From NCBI GenBank assembly GCA_965217685.1, contig CBDCIZ010000003.1, forward strand, positions 1,984,001 to 2,048,000: DNA of 64,000 nt, in the 5' to 3' direction. Source of the stretch: Aurantimonas sp965217685. Its GTDB lineage: Bacteria > Pseudomonadota > Alphaproteobacteria > Rhizobiales > Rhizobiaceae. The number at the start of each line of letters is the position of its first letter. The first letter of the stretch is position 1. A model generated the notes under the pieces. The model was not told the DNA's origin. It was given only the letters and a program-made list of their open reading frames with translations, and did not search any database. The translations under genes and the position numbers were made by a program. This document shows, piece after piece, positions 1 through 9,076 of the stretch.

Positions 1-1
1 C

Positions 2-973
2 GCGCGGAACGTTCCCTACGACATCTGCGTGGTGGCGTTGGGCGGCGTGACGCCGGATTTCGGCACCAGGGGCGTTGCCGAAAACGCCATCCGCCTCGAC
101 CAGAAGAGCGATGCCGACGAATTCCGCGACCTGTTCATCGCGACGATGATCCATGCCCGCGAGACCAGGGACAAGGCGCATGTCGTCATCGTCGGTTCCG
201 GCGCGACGGGCACCGAGCTTGCCGCCCATCTTCGGTTGTCGGAGCAGGCCTTCTTCGACCAGAACCTGAAGGAGCGGCAGGCCCATATCCTGGAGCTGAC
301 GATCCTGGAGGCGGCGCCCGAGATCATGCCGGGCGCCGAGAGGAGCCTGCGCACCGGTGTCCTGAAGCGTCTTGACGCGCTCGATATCGAAGTTCACGTC
401 GGCGCCAGGATCAACGAGGTGACCGCCAGCGAGGTCAAGGCGGAGGGCGGAAAGAGCTGGCCCGCCGACCTCGTCGTCTGGGCGGCCGGGCTCGTCGGCC
501 ATCCCTGCCTCAAGAGCCTTTCCGACTTCGAGATGGACAACAAGGGCCGTATCGTTGTCGACGACCGGCTGCGCGCCAGCGTCGATCCCTCGGTCTACGT
601 TCTCGGCGATGCGGCAAGCCTGATTCCTGCGGGCGCCGACCAACCGCTGCCGCCGACGGCGCAATGCGCCAGCCAGCAGGCGACCTATCTCTCGTCGGCG
701 CTGCCGAAAATCATCGCCGGCCACACGCCCGATGCCTTCGACTTCTCCGACAAGGGCCGGTTGATCTCGCTCGGCCGGGCTGGCTCCGTCGGCATGATCG
801 GCTTTTCGCGCAAGAACGACTTCCTGGTCGACGGGCAGTTCGCCACCGCCGCCTATCGTGGGCTGGCGCGCCGGCACCAATGGGCGGTGCTCGGGCCGCT
901 CCGCGGCTCGGTGGCGATCCTCGCCGACATGATCTCGCCCACCAGGGGCCCGGCGATGAAGCTGCACGGATAG
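2..973 (+). CDS. NAD(P)/FAD-dependent oxidoreductase, type II NADH dehydrogenase-like (5' part outside window)
   Basis: The reading frame is already open at the first base, so only the C-terminal 323 residues are present. A second dinucleotide-binding Rossmann fold is visible (VVIVGSGATGTE), followed by the C-terminal FAD-contact motif YVLGDAASL and a LPPTAQCASQQA stretch typical of NDH-2 proteins. Members of this family pass electrons from NADH to quinone at the inner face of the cytoplasmic membrane without pumping protons. The end, with a basic and hydrophobic stretch (RRHQWAVLGPLRG), is consistent with the membrane-contact region of NDH-2. No operon partner is visible; the next gene starts 189 bp downstream. 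The family is confident, the exact substrate is inferred. Confidence 0.85.
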   Translation, partial: ARNVPYDICVVALGGVTPDFGTRGVAENAIRLDQKSDADEFRDLFIATMIHARETRDKAHVVIVGSGATGTELAAHLRLSEQAFFDQNLKERQAHILELTILEAAPEIMPGAERSLRTGVLKRLDALDIEVHVGARINEVTASEVKAEGGKSWPADLVVWAAGLVGHPCLKSLSDFEMDNKGRIVVDDRLRASVDPSVYVLGDAASLIPAGADQPLPPTAQCASQQATYLSSALPKIIAGHTPDAFDFSDKGRLISLGRAGSVGMIGFSRKNDFLVDGQFATAAYRGLARRHQWAVLGPLRGSVAILADMISPTRGPAMKLHG

Positions 974-1162
974 GCGCTTCGTCACCCGGTGGACTGCGGC
1001 CGTCGGCCGTCGAAGGCTTGGCCAGCCGGCCTTGTCGGCCCGTGTCGGCCCTTGCTGGCACTTGTCGGCTCGGGCCCGTGGTCCACCTTAGGCTGGCCTG
1101 TCGCCAAATTCGGTGGATCGGCACGGACTTCCCCGAAGACATCGTTTCGAAAGGCCGTGCCC

Positions 1163-2005
1163 ATGACCCATCCCGTCCTCTGCGAAGGCCATGTCGCGGT
1201 CGTCACCGGTGGTGGCTCCGGCATCGGCCTGGCTGCCGCCAAGCGCTTCGCGGCGGCCGGCATGACCGTCTGTCTGGTCGACCGGATCGAGGACCGGCTG
1301 GCCGAAGCCAAGGACGCCGTTTCCGCCGTCAGCCCGTCCGGCACCGTCATCACGTCGAAGACCGACGTCGGCGATCGCGCCGCGGTCGAGACCCTGGCCA
1401 AGAACCTCTTCGGCCGCTTCGGTGCGGTGCATCTCCTCTTCGACAATGCCGGCATCCAGCCGGGCAGCTCGATCTTCGAGCCGGTCGCCAATTGGGACGC
1501 CGTGCTGCGCACCAATCTCCACGGCATCATCCATGTCGGCCAGGTTTTCGGCCAGCGCATGGTGGCGAGCGGCGAGGAGGGCGTGATCATCGTCACCGGC
1601 TCCAAGCAGGGCATCACCACGCCGCCGGGCGATCCCGCCTACAATGTCGCCAAGGCCGGCGTCAAAGCCTTCGCCGAGGCGTTGCAGCACGACCTGCGCA
1701 ACCGCGAGGGTTGCAAGGTCGAGGCCCGGCTGATGATCCCCGGCTTCGTCTTCACCGGCCTTACCAGGGGCGAGCGCACCGAAAAGCCCGAGGGTGCATG
1801 GACACCGGAGCAGACAGCCGACTTCATGGTCGAGACGCTCGGCACGGACGATTTCTACATCCTGTGTCCGGATGGCGAGGTGACCCGTGACATGGACGAG
1901 AAGCGCATGGCCTGGGCGATGGGCGACATCATCGAGAACCGCCCGCCGCTGTCGCGTTGGCACGCGGATTGGAGCCAAAAGTTTAAAGAATGGGCTGGGC
2001 GGTAG
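1163..2005 (+). CDS. SDR family NAD(P)-dependent oxidoreductase
   Basis: A 280-residue short-chain dehydrogenase/reductase. The N-terminal cofactor motif is TGGGSGIG (about residues 15-22), the structural NAG motif follows near residue 94, and the active-site YNVAK (Tyr160, Lys164) is preceded by a Ser in VTGSKQG. An Asp after the second strand (CLVDR) hints at NAD(H) preference, which is inference. The frame is open further upstream, but the ATG at 1163 gives the normal SDR N-terminus and follows a weak purine-rich site. The C-terminal tail of about 60 residues (MDEKRMAWAMGDIIENRPPLSRWH) is longer than in minimal SDRs. It converges on cobQ with only 15 bp between the stops. The substrate cannot be told from sequence. 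Confidence 0.88.
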   Translation: MTHPVLCEGHVAVVTGGGSGIGLAAAKRFAAAGMTVCLVDRIEDRLAEAKDAVSAVSPSGTVITSKTDVGDRAAVETLAKNLFGRFGAVHLLFDNAGIQPGSSIFEPVANWDAVLRTNLHGIIHVGQVFGQRMVASGEEGVIIVTGSKQGITTPPGDPAYNVAKAGVKAFAEALQHDLRNREGCKVEARLMIPGFVFTGLTRGERTEKPEGAWTPEQTADFMVETLGTDDFYILCPDGEVTRDMDEKRMAWAMGDIIENRPPLSRWHADWSQKFKEWAGR

Positions 2006-2020
2006 GCCAGCTTAAATCCG

Positions 2021-3520
2021 TCAGTCCGATCTGGTCCTCGCCGTCGCCAACAGCGCCTCGGCGTCCAGGACGTTCTCCAGCTCATCGGCGATCCGGTCAA
2101 GCGCGGCCTCGACGCCGGTGCGGTGATGGGTCGGCTCGGCGGTAAGGCCGAGCGATGCCAGGAAGCGGTGGCGATACCCGTCCGCACCGAACAGCCCGTG
2201 CAGATACGTCCCCATCACGCGGCCGTCCTTCGACGTCGCGCCGTCGGGCTCGTCGTCGAGGAGACAGACCGGGCGGGCGCAGTCGGGGCCGGTCGTGGCG
2301 CCGAGGTGGATTTCATAGCCTTCGAGGGGCTCGCCGTCCGGCGTCGTCGCCTTCGTCTCGCGGACGATCTTCTCGGTCGCCATGATGGTATGAACGTCGA
2401 GGAGGCCGAGACCCTGCGCCTCCTTCTCCTGGCCCTCGATGCCATGCGGATCGCGGACGGTCTTGCCGAGCATCTGGTAGCCGCCGCAGAGTCCGACGAT
2501 GTGGCCGCCCTTGGCGTGATGGGCCTCGAGATCCGTGTCCCAGCCGTTTACCCGGAACGCCTTCAAATCGCCGATCGTCGATTTCGAGCCCGGGATGAGG
2601 ACGAGACGCGCGTCCTCCGGCAGCCGCTCGCCAGGGCGGATGAAGACGACTTCGACGTCGGACTCGGCGCGCAGCGGGTCGAGATCGTCGAAATTGGCGA
2701 TGCGGTCGAGCATCGGCACGGCGACGGTGAGTTTCGCGCCGCCCGGTCTGCGCGACAGCCGCTCCAGCGCGACGGAATCTTCGGCCGGAAGGCGCGTGGC
2801 CGCCGCAAGATGCGGCACCACGCCGAAGGACGGCCAGCCGGTGAAGCGCGTGATCGCGGCAAGGCCCTCGTCGAAGAGCGTGACGTCGCCGCGGAACTTG
2901 TTGATGAGGAAGCCGGCGATCATCGCTCGGTCGGCCTCGGGCAGGATGGCATGGGTGCCGACAAGGGAGGCGATGACGCCGCCTCGGTCGATGTCGCCGA
3001 CGAGAATCACCGGGACGTTCGCGGCGGTCGCAAAGCCCATGTTGGCGATGTCGTTGGCCCTGAGATTGATCTCGGCAGGCGAACCCGCACCCTCGACGAT
3101 CACGAGGTCCGCCTCGGCCGAAAGGCGCGCGAAGCTCTGAAGCACCGTGTCGAGGAAGCCGGCCTTCAGGCGCTGGTAGTCGCGGCCCTTCGCCTCCCCG
3201 ACCACTCGGCCGTTGAGGACGATCTGGCTGCCGGTCTCCGACTGCGGCTTCAAGAGCACCGGGTTCATGTCGGTCGTCGGCGACACGCCGCAGGCGAGCG
3301 CCTGCAGCCATTGGGCGCGGCCGATCTCGCCCCATTGCTCGCCGCCCTTAGGGAAGCCCGAAATAAGGGCGACGGCGGCGTTGTTCGACATGTTCTGCGG
3401 CTTGAACGGCCGCACTCTCAGGCCACGGCGGGCGAACAGCCGGCAGAGGCCCGCAACGAGCACGGTCTTGCCGACGTCGGAGCCGGTGCCTTGCAGCATG
3501 ATGGCGGGGGTCCTGGTCAT
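2021..3520 (-). CDS. cobQ: cobyric acid synthase
   Basis: This ATP- and glutamine-dependent enzyme amidates the b, d, e and g carboxylates of adenosylcobyrinic acid a,c-diamide. The 499-residue length is normal for CobQ. The N-terminal BioD-like domain starts at once with the P-loop GTGSDVGKT (residues 11-19), followed by KPQNMSNNA, which is characteristic of the family. The C-terminal type I glutamine amidotransferase domain carries the nucleophile in GLCGGYQMLG (Cys345). The frame stays open about 128 codons upstream, but that extension resembles nothing, and the ATG at 3520 gives the canonical start. It is transcribed away from the cbiX operon, so both promoters lie in the 460-bp divergent interval. 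Confidence 0.96.
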   Translation of the reverse strand: MTRTPAIMLQGTGSDVGKTVLVAGLCRLFARRGLRVRPFKPQNMSNNAAVALISGFPKGGEQWGEIGRAQWLQALACGVSPTTDMNPVLLKPQSETGSQIVLNGRVVGEAKGRDYQRLKAGFLDTVLQSFARLSAEADLVIVEGAGSPAEINLRANDIANMGFATAANVPVILVGDIDRGGVIASLVGTHAILPEADRAMIAGFLINKFRGDVTLFDEGLAAITRFTGWPSFGVVPHLAAATRLPAEDSVALERLSRRPGGAKLTVAVPMLDRIANFDDLDPLRAESDVEVVFIRPGERLPEDARLVLIPGSKSTIGDLKAFRVNGWDTDLEAHHAKGGHIVGLCGGYQMLGKTVRDPHGIEGQEKEAQGLGLLDVHTIMATEKIVRETKATTPDGEPLEGYEIHLGATTGPDCARPVCLLDDEPDGATSKDGRVMGTYLHGLFGADGYRHRFLASLGLTAEPTHHRTGVEAALDRIADELENVLDAEALLATARTRSD

Positions 3521-3744
3521 GGTCGTGTGGATAGGGGCTGGAGGTCGCAACGCCAAGCGACAAACGCGGATATAATCATCCATCGGTCGCAAGCGCGGCC
3601 CATCAGAATGCCGTTGCCCGTTGATCGAGGCGGTCGAAAGACGAATGTGGTCAATGGCCTGGTGAACACTCCGATACGCTCTCCTCAGGGGCGCTCGGCG
3701 CGCATCGCGTTGACCGTCGAACGAAATCCTGATTGAACCCTTCG

Positions 3745-3978
3745 ACCACGACGGTGCTCCTTTCGAAGGGGGCTGAAAGCCATGCCGGTGCGGCCGACCC
3801 AGTCCGGGGGCCAAGACGGTGACTGTCGGAAACGATCGGCCTTCCTCCCGCCATTTCGATGGGCAAGGAATTCTGGCCGGTCGCGCCTCCGGCTTGCGAT
3901 GCAAAGGGAGACGGCCGGTGGGCGAAGTCCTCGATCCTCAATCGACCAATGGAACGCGGCAGAGCCAGGATGGCGCTG
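3745..3978 (+). promoter_or_regulatory. candidate divergent cobalamin (B12) riboswitch
   Basis: The interval 3521-3980 separates cobQ from cbiX and holds no gene. Its first 225 bases show nothing recognisable. From about 3749 it reads GACGGTGCTCCTTTCGAAGG and then GGCTGAAAG, a close match to the 5' stem-loops of alphaproteobacterial B12 riboswitches. A GCCGGTGCGG block follows, then AAGACGGTGACTG near 3813-3825, a GCCAtt...GGGCAAGG segment near 3850-3868, and the 3' B12-box core GAGCCAGGA at 3962-3970. The usual GGGAA and CCCCCGCAACTGT core segments are degenerate, so this is either a variant or a decayed aptamer. Its 3' end lies directly before the cbiX start at 3981, so it would act on the plus-strand cob operon. 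Confidence 0.6.
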
Positions 3979-3980
3979 CA

Positions 3981-5258
3981 ATGCGCGAGCGCGCGATTGC
4001 CTCGCCGGGCCCTCGTGCGGTGCCGTCCCCGAATGGTCGCGCCTTGATGCTCTGCGGCCATGGCAGCCGCGACAAGGGCGCGATGGACGAGTTCGGCGGG
4101 CTTGCCGAGAAGCTTAAAAGCCGGCTGCCCGAATGGCCGATCGAGCACGGCTATCTGGAGTTCGCCAAGCCGGTCATCCGCGAAGGGCTGACCAAGCTGA
4201 AGGATCGCGGCGCCTCGACCGTGCTCGCGCTGCCCGGCATGCTGTTTGCCGCCGGCCACGCCAAGAACGACATCCCGTCGGTGCTCAACACCTATGCCGC
4301 CGCCAACGGCCTCAGGATCGAATATGGCCGCGAGCTCGGCATCGATCTGAAGATGATCCGCGCCGCCGGAGCCCGCATCAAGGAGTGCCTGATCGCCGAT
4401 GGCTGGCGCGAGGGCGACACCCTGCACGACACGATGCTCGTCGTCGTCGGCCGCGGAGCCTCCGATCCCGACGCCAACTCCAACGTTTCGAAGGTGATGC
4501 GGATGCTCTGGGAAGGGCTCGGCTTCGGCTGGGGGGAGACTGCCTATTCGGGCGTCACCTTCCCGCTGGTCGAGCCGGGGCTCACCCATGCGGCGCGGCT
4601 CGGCTACAGGCGGATCGTCGTCTTCCCGTATTTCCTCTTCACCGGTGTCCTGGTGCGGCGCATCTACGACCAGACCGATCGGGTCGCCGCCGCCCACCCC
4701 GACATCCGCTTCTTGAAGGCGTCCTATCTCGGCGCCCACGATCTGGTGGTCGAAACCTTCGTCGACCGGCTCGTCGAGATCGTCGAGGGCACCAACAACA
4801 TGAACTGCCAGATGTGCAAGTATCGCGAGCAGGTGCTGGGCTTCGAGGCGGAGGTCGGGCTCGCGCAGGAGAGCCACCATCACCATGTCGAGGGTGTCGG
4901 CTCCTCGGCCGATTGCGTTTTGTGCGACGATGTCTGCACGGGCGCGTGTCGCGCGGTGCCGGGCGACGGCCCCATGCCGGGAGCGAAGGCGGGAGCCCAT
5001 GGCCATGGGCACCAGCACGACCATTCCCACGACCATTCCGAAGGGCACTCCCACGGGCACGACCATTCGCAGGGGGCCGCGCCCAGTTCCGCGCAGGCTC
5101 ACTGCCATACTCATGCCGATGATCATGACCACTCGCACGGCCCACACGATGGTGCCCACAGCCATGGGCACCACAGCCATGGGGCCCACCACCATGGGCA
5201 CCACCCCTATCCGCATGCCGACCACCCGCTGGGGCCGCGCTCGATGAGAAAGGCCTGA
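3981..5258 (+). CDS. cbiX: sirohydrochlorin cobaltochelatase CbiX, long form with His-rich tail
   Basis: Cytosolic class II chelatase that inserts cobalt (or another divalent metal) into sirohydrochlorin, the entry step of the early-insertion corrin route. The 425-residue protein has the metal-binding signatures GHGSRDKG (His27) and AAGHAKND (His93), and in the second half FPYFLFTGVLVRRIYDQ, typical of long CbiX. The C-terminal third contains MNCQMCKYR, an MXCXXC motif like the one that binds a 4Fe-4S cluster in characterised CbiX, further Cys residues, and a tail with more than 30 His in HGHDHSH-like repeats, presumably for metal storage or delivery. The ATG at 3981 immediately follows the riboswitch candidate. 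It heads the run cbiX-cobH-cobL-cobI-cobJ-cobM. Confidence 0.93.
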   Translation: MRERAIASPGPRAVPSPNGRALMLCGHGSRDKGAMDEFGGLAEKLKSRLPEWPIEHGYLEFAKPVIREGLTKLKDRGASTVLALPGMLFAAGHAKNDIPSVLNTYAAANGLRIEYGRELGIDLKMIRAAGARIKECLIADGWREGDTLHDTMLVVVGRGASDPDANSNVSKVMRMLWEGLGFGWGETAYSGVTFPLVEPGLTHAARLGYRRIVVFPYFLFTGVLVRRIYDQTDRVAAAHPDIRFLKASYLGAHDLVVETFVDRLVEIVEGTNNMNCQMCKYREQVLGFEAEVGLAQESHHHHVEGVGSSADCVLCDDVCTGACRAVPGDGPMPGAKAGAHGHGHQHDHSHDHSEGHSHGHDHSQGAAPSSAQAHCHTHADDHDHSHGPHDGAHSHGHHSHGAHHHGHHPYPHADHPLGPRSMRKA

Positions 5259-5304
5259 CCGATTTGACCCTTGCGCCCGCCGCAAACGACTTCACGAGGC
5301 CGCT

Positions 5305-6897
5305 TTGACCCAACACTTCGACCGCTACGCGATCGTCGACTGGTCGGCGTCCAATACGCCCACGACCGGCAAGGATTCGATCTGGATCTGCCTCGCCGAG
5401 CGCGACGGCACCGAGACGAAGCTGATCGAGACGGTAAACCCGTCGACCCGCTCGGCGGCGATGGCGAAGCTGAGGCAGTTCTTCCGGGATTCGCTGGCTG
5501 AGGGCAAACGGGTCTTTGCCGGCTTCGACTTTCCCTTCGGCTATCCGGCCGGGGCCTCGGCGGCGATCGCCGGCCCGCCCGACTGGCAGGCACTCTGGGC
5601 CTATTTCGCCGAGGCGATGCAGGACCGCGACGATAATTTCTCCAACCGCTTCGAGGTGACGGGCCGGCTCAACCGCGAGCAGCTGGCCTTCGCGCCGATG
5701 TATTGGGGCCGACCGATGCACCAGGTCGTGCCGGGCCTGCCCATCGCCAAGCTCGATCCCTATCCGACGGCCTTGCCGGAGAAGCGTCTCGCCGAGCAGC
5801 GCGCCCAGAGGGCTCAGCCGGTCTGGAAGCTGGCTTATCAGGGCAGCGTCGGCAGCCAGGCGATCACCGGCATAGCCCGGCTCGAACATCTGCGCCGCGA
5901 TCCCGAATTTGCCGAAAAGATCGCCGTGTGGCCCTTCGAGACCGGTTTTGCGCAAGATCTATCGGCGCCGATCGTGCTCGGTGAGATCTATCCGGGGCTG
6001 TTGGCCATCGAGAAGGGCGATAAATCCTGCCTCGACGAGGCACAGGTCGAGACTCTCGCGACCATCTTTGGCCGGTTTGACGGCGAGGGTCGCTTCGGCG
6101 AACTGCTTTCGGCGCCGGGCGATTTGTCGGAAACGGAGTTCCAGGCGGTCCTGTCGGAGGAAGGCTGGATCGCCGGGCTCGGCCACCGCCTCGTTGACAC
6201 CGCGCCGGGCGACGATGCGGAAGCTTATGTCGCGCCGGGTTCGCGCCTCAGCTACATCCGCGACCCGGACGCGATCTATGCCGAGAGCTTTCGCATGATC
6301 CGCGCCGAGGCCGATCTGTCGGGCGTGCCGGACGACGCGCAGGATCTGGCGGTCCGGCTGATCCACGCCTGCGGCATGACCGACATCGTCGGCGACATGG
6401 TGCTCTCGGCCGACGCCATCGAGGCGGGCCTTGCCGCACTGGAACGCGGCGCGCCGATCCTCTGCGACGCCGAGATGGTCTCGCACGGCATCATCTCCGC
6501 CAATCTGCCCCAGCAGAACAAGATCGTCTGCCGGCTGAACGACCCGCGTACGCGCCGCATCGCAGAGCGCGAGGCGACCACCCGCTCGGCCGCCCAGATC
6601 GATCTCTGGGGCGACCTGATGGAGGGCGCGATCGTCGCCATCGGCAATGCGCCGACGGCGCTGTTCCATCTTCTCGAAAAGCTCGACGAGGGGGCCTTGA
6701 AGCCGGCGCTGATCGTCGGTCTGCCGGTGGGCTTCGTCGGTGCGGCCGAAGCCAAGGCGGAACTGGTGCGTGATCCGCGCGGCGTGCCCTTCGTGACGGT
6801 TTCCGGCCGGCGCGGCGGCAGCGCCATGGCGGCCGCTGCGGTCAACGCGCTCGCCGCAGGTCTCGGTCAGAAGCCAGGTGCAGGGGAGCGCGACTGA
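5305..6897 (+). CDS. cobH: precorrin-8X methylmutase with an extra N-terminal domain (fusion)
   Basis: Residues about 316-530 form a complete CobH/CbiC domain, which moves the C11 methyl of precorrin-8X to C12 to give hydrogenobyrinate. It carries the catalytic His in EMVSHGIIS and the typical SAAQIDLW and IVGLPVGFVGA segments. Residues 1-315 are a separate domain starting FDRYAIVDWSAS, with GFDFPFGYP near 74-81 and LGEIYPGLLA near 225-234. This pattern recalls DUF429-like RNase H-fold proteins, but the function is not known to me. The start is TTG at 5305, placed 5 bases after GAGG. The gene ends two bases before cobL, so the operon is tight. The CobH call is secure, the N-terminal domain is not. 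Confidence 0.93.
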   Translation: MTQHFDRYAIVDWSASNTPTTGKDSIWICLAERDGTETKLIETVNPSTRSAAMAKLRQFFRDSLAEGKRVFAGFDFPFGYPAGASAAIAGPPDWQALWAYFAEAMQDRDDNFSNRFEVTGRLNREQLAFAPMYWGRPMHQVVPGLPIAKLDPYPTALPEKRLAEQRAQRAQPVWKLAYQGSVGSQAITGIARLEHLRRDPEFAEKIAVWPFETGFAQDLSAPIVLGEIYPGLLAIEKGDKSCLDEAQVETLATIFGRFDGEGRFGELLSAPGDLSETEFQAVLSEEGWIAGLGHRLVDTAPGDDAEAYVAPGSRLSYIRDPDAIYAESFRMIRAEADLSGVPDDAQDLAVRLIHACGMTDIVGDMVLSADAIEAGLAALERGAPILCDAEMVSHGIISANLPQQNKIVCRLNDPRTRRIAEREATTRSAAQIDLWGDLMEGAIVAIGNAPTALFHLLEKLDEGALKPALIVGLPVGFVGAAEAKAELVRDPRGVPFVTVSGRRGGSAMAAAAVNALAAGLGQKPGAGERD

Positions 6898-6899
6898 CC

Positions 6900-8240
6900 A
6901 TGGCCGACCCGATGCGCCCCTGGCTGAACGAGGATGCGGCGAAGACCGAGGCCGCCGTCAGTGCGACTGACGACGGCGCCGAGGGCCGGGAGAGGGCGAG
7001 CGCGGCGCCGTGGCTCACCGTCGTCGGCATCGGTGACGGGGGTCTTGCAAGCCTGACCGCCGAAGGCCTTGCCGCCATCGCGAGTGCCGACACGATCTTC
7101 GGCGGCGAGCGGCATCTCGCCATGCTCGACGACGACACGACCGGCGAGCGCATCGCCTGGGCGAGTCCGTTTTCAGACGGCATCGACGCGCTGATCGCCT
7201 GCAGCGGCTCGCCGACTGTGGTGCTGGCGACCGGCGATCCCATGTGGTTCGGCGCCGGCGTCACGCTCGCCCGGCATGTCGAGCCGGGTGCCATGCGCAT
7301 CGTGCCGAACCTTTCGGCCTTCCAGATGGCGGCGGCGCGGCTCGGCTGGCCGTTGCAGGATTGCCGTTGTCTCACGGTTCATGGTCGTCCCGTCGATGCT
7401 GTGGCCAGGCATCTGGCGCCGGGTCAGCGGCTTCTGGTCTATTCCGCCGACGGATCGTCCCCGCAGGCGCTGGCGCGGCTGCTCACCGGTCGCGGCTATG
7501 GGGCAAGCCGGCTGATCGTCCTCGAACATCTGGGTGGTCAGGCCGAGCGGATCCTGGACACCAGCGCCAACGGCTTCGATCTCGATGGTCTCGCCGATCT
7601 CAACACCGTGGCGATCGAATGCGTCGCGGGCCGCGCCGCACAGCCGCGGCCGACCGTGCCGGGCCTGCCGGACGACGCCTTCGTCCATGACGGCAAGATG
7701 ACCAAGCGGGTGCTGCGGGCACTCGCCATCGCGGCGCTCGAGCCGTTGCCCGGGCGACTGCTCTGGGATGTCGGCGCCGGCTCGGGTTCCATCTCGGTCG
7801 AATGGCTGCGCGCCTCGGAGCGTTGCCGCGCCGTCGCCATCGAGCCGAAATCGGAACGCCGGGCGATGATTTCGGAAAACGCCGCGATCCTCGGCGTGCC
7901 CGAGATCGAGATCATCGAAGGATCGGCGCCGGCGGCCTTCGCCGGGCTCGACCAGCCGGATTCGATCTTCATCGGCGGGGGCCTCACCGACGGCATCTTC
8001 GACGAGGCATGGGACGCGCTGAAACCCGGCGGCCGGCTGGTCGCCCATTCGGTGACGCTGGAATCGGAGGCGATCCTCCTCGACCTGCACGCCCGTCTCG
8101 GCGGAGAGTTGATGCGCATCGCCATCGACCGGGCCGAAAAGGTCGGGCCCTATCGCGGCTTCAAGCCGGCGATGCCCGTCGTCCATTGGCATGTGACGAA
8201 ACCCTATCCGAAGATGCCCGCCGCGGCGCCGACTGCCTGA
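6900..8240 (+). CDS. cobL: precorrin-6Y C5,15-methyltransferase (decarboxylating), CbiE-CbiT fusion
   Basis: This bifunctional SAM-dependent enzyme methylates C5 and C15 and decarboxylates the C12 acetate side chain. The 446 residues comprise an N-terminal extension of about 38 residues, a tetrapyrrole methylase (CbiE) domain beginning VVGIGDGG (about 41-48), and a Rossmann-type CbiT domain with the SAM motif DVGAGSGSISVEW in the second half. The length is slightly above the usual ~400-430 because of the N-terminal extension. The ATG at 6900 lies two bases after the cobH stop, and its TGA shares one base with the cobI start, so translational coupling is likely. Confidence 0.95.
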   Translation: MADPMRPWLNEDAAKTEAAVSATDDGAEGRERASAAPWLTVVGIGDGGLASLTAEGLAAIASADTIFGGERHLAMLDDDTTGERIAWASPFSDGIDALIACSGSPTVVLATGDPMWFGAGVTLARHVEPGAMRIVPNLSAFQMAAARLGWPLQDCRCLTVHGRPVDAVARHLAPGQRLLVYSADGSSPQALARLLTGRGYGASRLIVLEHLGGQAERILDTSANGFDLDGLADLNTVAIECVAGRAAQPRPTVPGLPDDAFVHDGKMTKRVLRALAIAALEPLPGRLLWDVGAGSGSISVEWLRASERCRAVAIEPKSERRAMISENAAILGVPEIEIIEGSAPAAFAGLDQPDSIFIGGGLTDGIFDEAWDALKPGGRLVAHSVTLESEAILLDLHARLGGELMRIAIDRAEKVGPYRGFKPAMPVVHWHVTKPYPKMPAAAPTA

Positions 8241-9076
8241 TGGGGCTGGCTTTTAACAATCGGTCGGGAACGCTTTACGGCCTCGGAGTCGGTCCTGGCG
8301 ATCCCGAGCTATTGACGCTGAAGGCTCTGCGGCTTCTGCAAGCCTGCCCGGTCGTCGCCTATCCGGCCCCGGACGACGCCCCGAGCTTCGCGCGCGCGAT
8401 CGTGGCCGAACATCTGACGGGGCAGCAGGACGAAATTCCCATCATCGTGCCGATGCGCGTCGAGCGCTTTCCGGCGGCTTCGGTGTATGACGCGGCGGCC
8501 GAGACGATCGGCGCACGGCTTGGCCAAGGCGACGACGTCGCGGTGCTGTGCGAAGGCGATCCGTTCTTCTACGGCTCCTTCATGTATCTCTTCGAGCGGC
8601 TGGCCGGACGGTTTCGCACCGAGATCGTGCCGGGAGTCTCCTCGGTGATGGCGGCGGCGGCGGCAAGCCAGCGCCCCCTGGCGGCTCGCAACGACGTGTT
8701 GACCATCCTGCCCGGCCCGCTCGACGACGACGCGCTGCAGGCGCGGATCAAGGGCGCGGAGGCCTTCGCGATCATGAAGCTCGGCCGGCATTTCGGCCGA
8801 GTCGCGGCGCTCTTGGAACGGCTGGGGCTGGCGGATGGCTGCGCCTATGTCGAGCGGGTCGGGCTTTCGAACGAGCGGGTGATGCCGCTCCGCGATGTGC
8901 TCGTCGCGACGCCTGCAAGGGCTGAAAAGGGTGCGGAACAAGCGGTTGCCCCGTACTTCTCGATGATCCTCGGCTATCGCGGCCGTGAGCCGGGGATCGT
9001 TGCGGCGCGTATCCCCGGCGTCCTTGGCGCAGATCACCAAGAGCCGCGGGCGCTGCCGAACGAGGCTACGCTTTGA
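8240..9076 (+). CDS. cobI: precorrin-2 C20-methyltransferase
   Basis: SAM-dependent methylation of precorrin-2 at C20 to precorrin-3A. The 278-residue protein has the tetrapyrrole methylase opening GLGVGPGDPELLTLKA, the mid-domain LCEGDPFFYGSFMY motif and the VPGVSSVMAAAA motif, all in the usual CobI order. The ATG at 8240 overlaps the cobL stop by one base (TGATG), which fixes the start because the open frame extends upstream inside cobL. Its own stop overlaps the cobJ TTG start by four bases. The C-terminal ~25 residues after the family core are unconserved in appearance. Confidence 0.95.
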   Translation: MGLAFNNRSGTLYGLGVGPGDPELLTLKALRLLQACPVVAYPAPDDAPSFARAIVAEHLTGQQDEIPIIVPMRVERFPAASVYDAAAETIGARLGQGDDVAVLCEGDPFFYGSFMYLFERLAGRFRTEIVPGVSSVMAAAAASQRPLAARNDVLTILPGPLDDDALQARIKGAEAFAIMKLGRHFGRVAALLERLGLADGCAYVERVGLSNERVMPLRDVLVATPARAEKGAEQAVAPYFSMILGYRGREPGIVAARIPGVLGADHQEPRALPNEATL

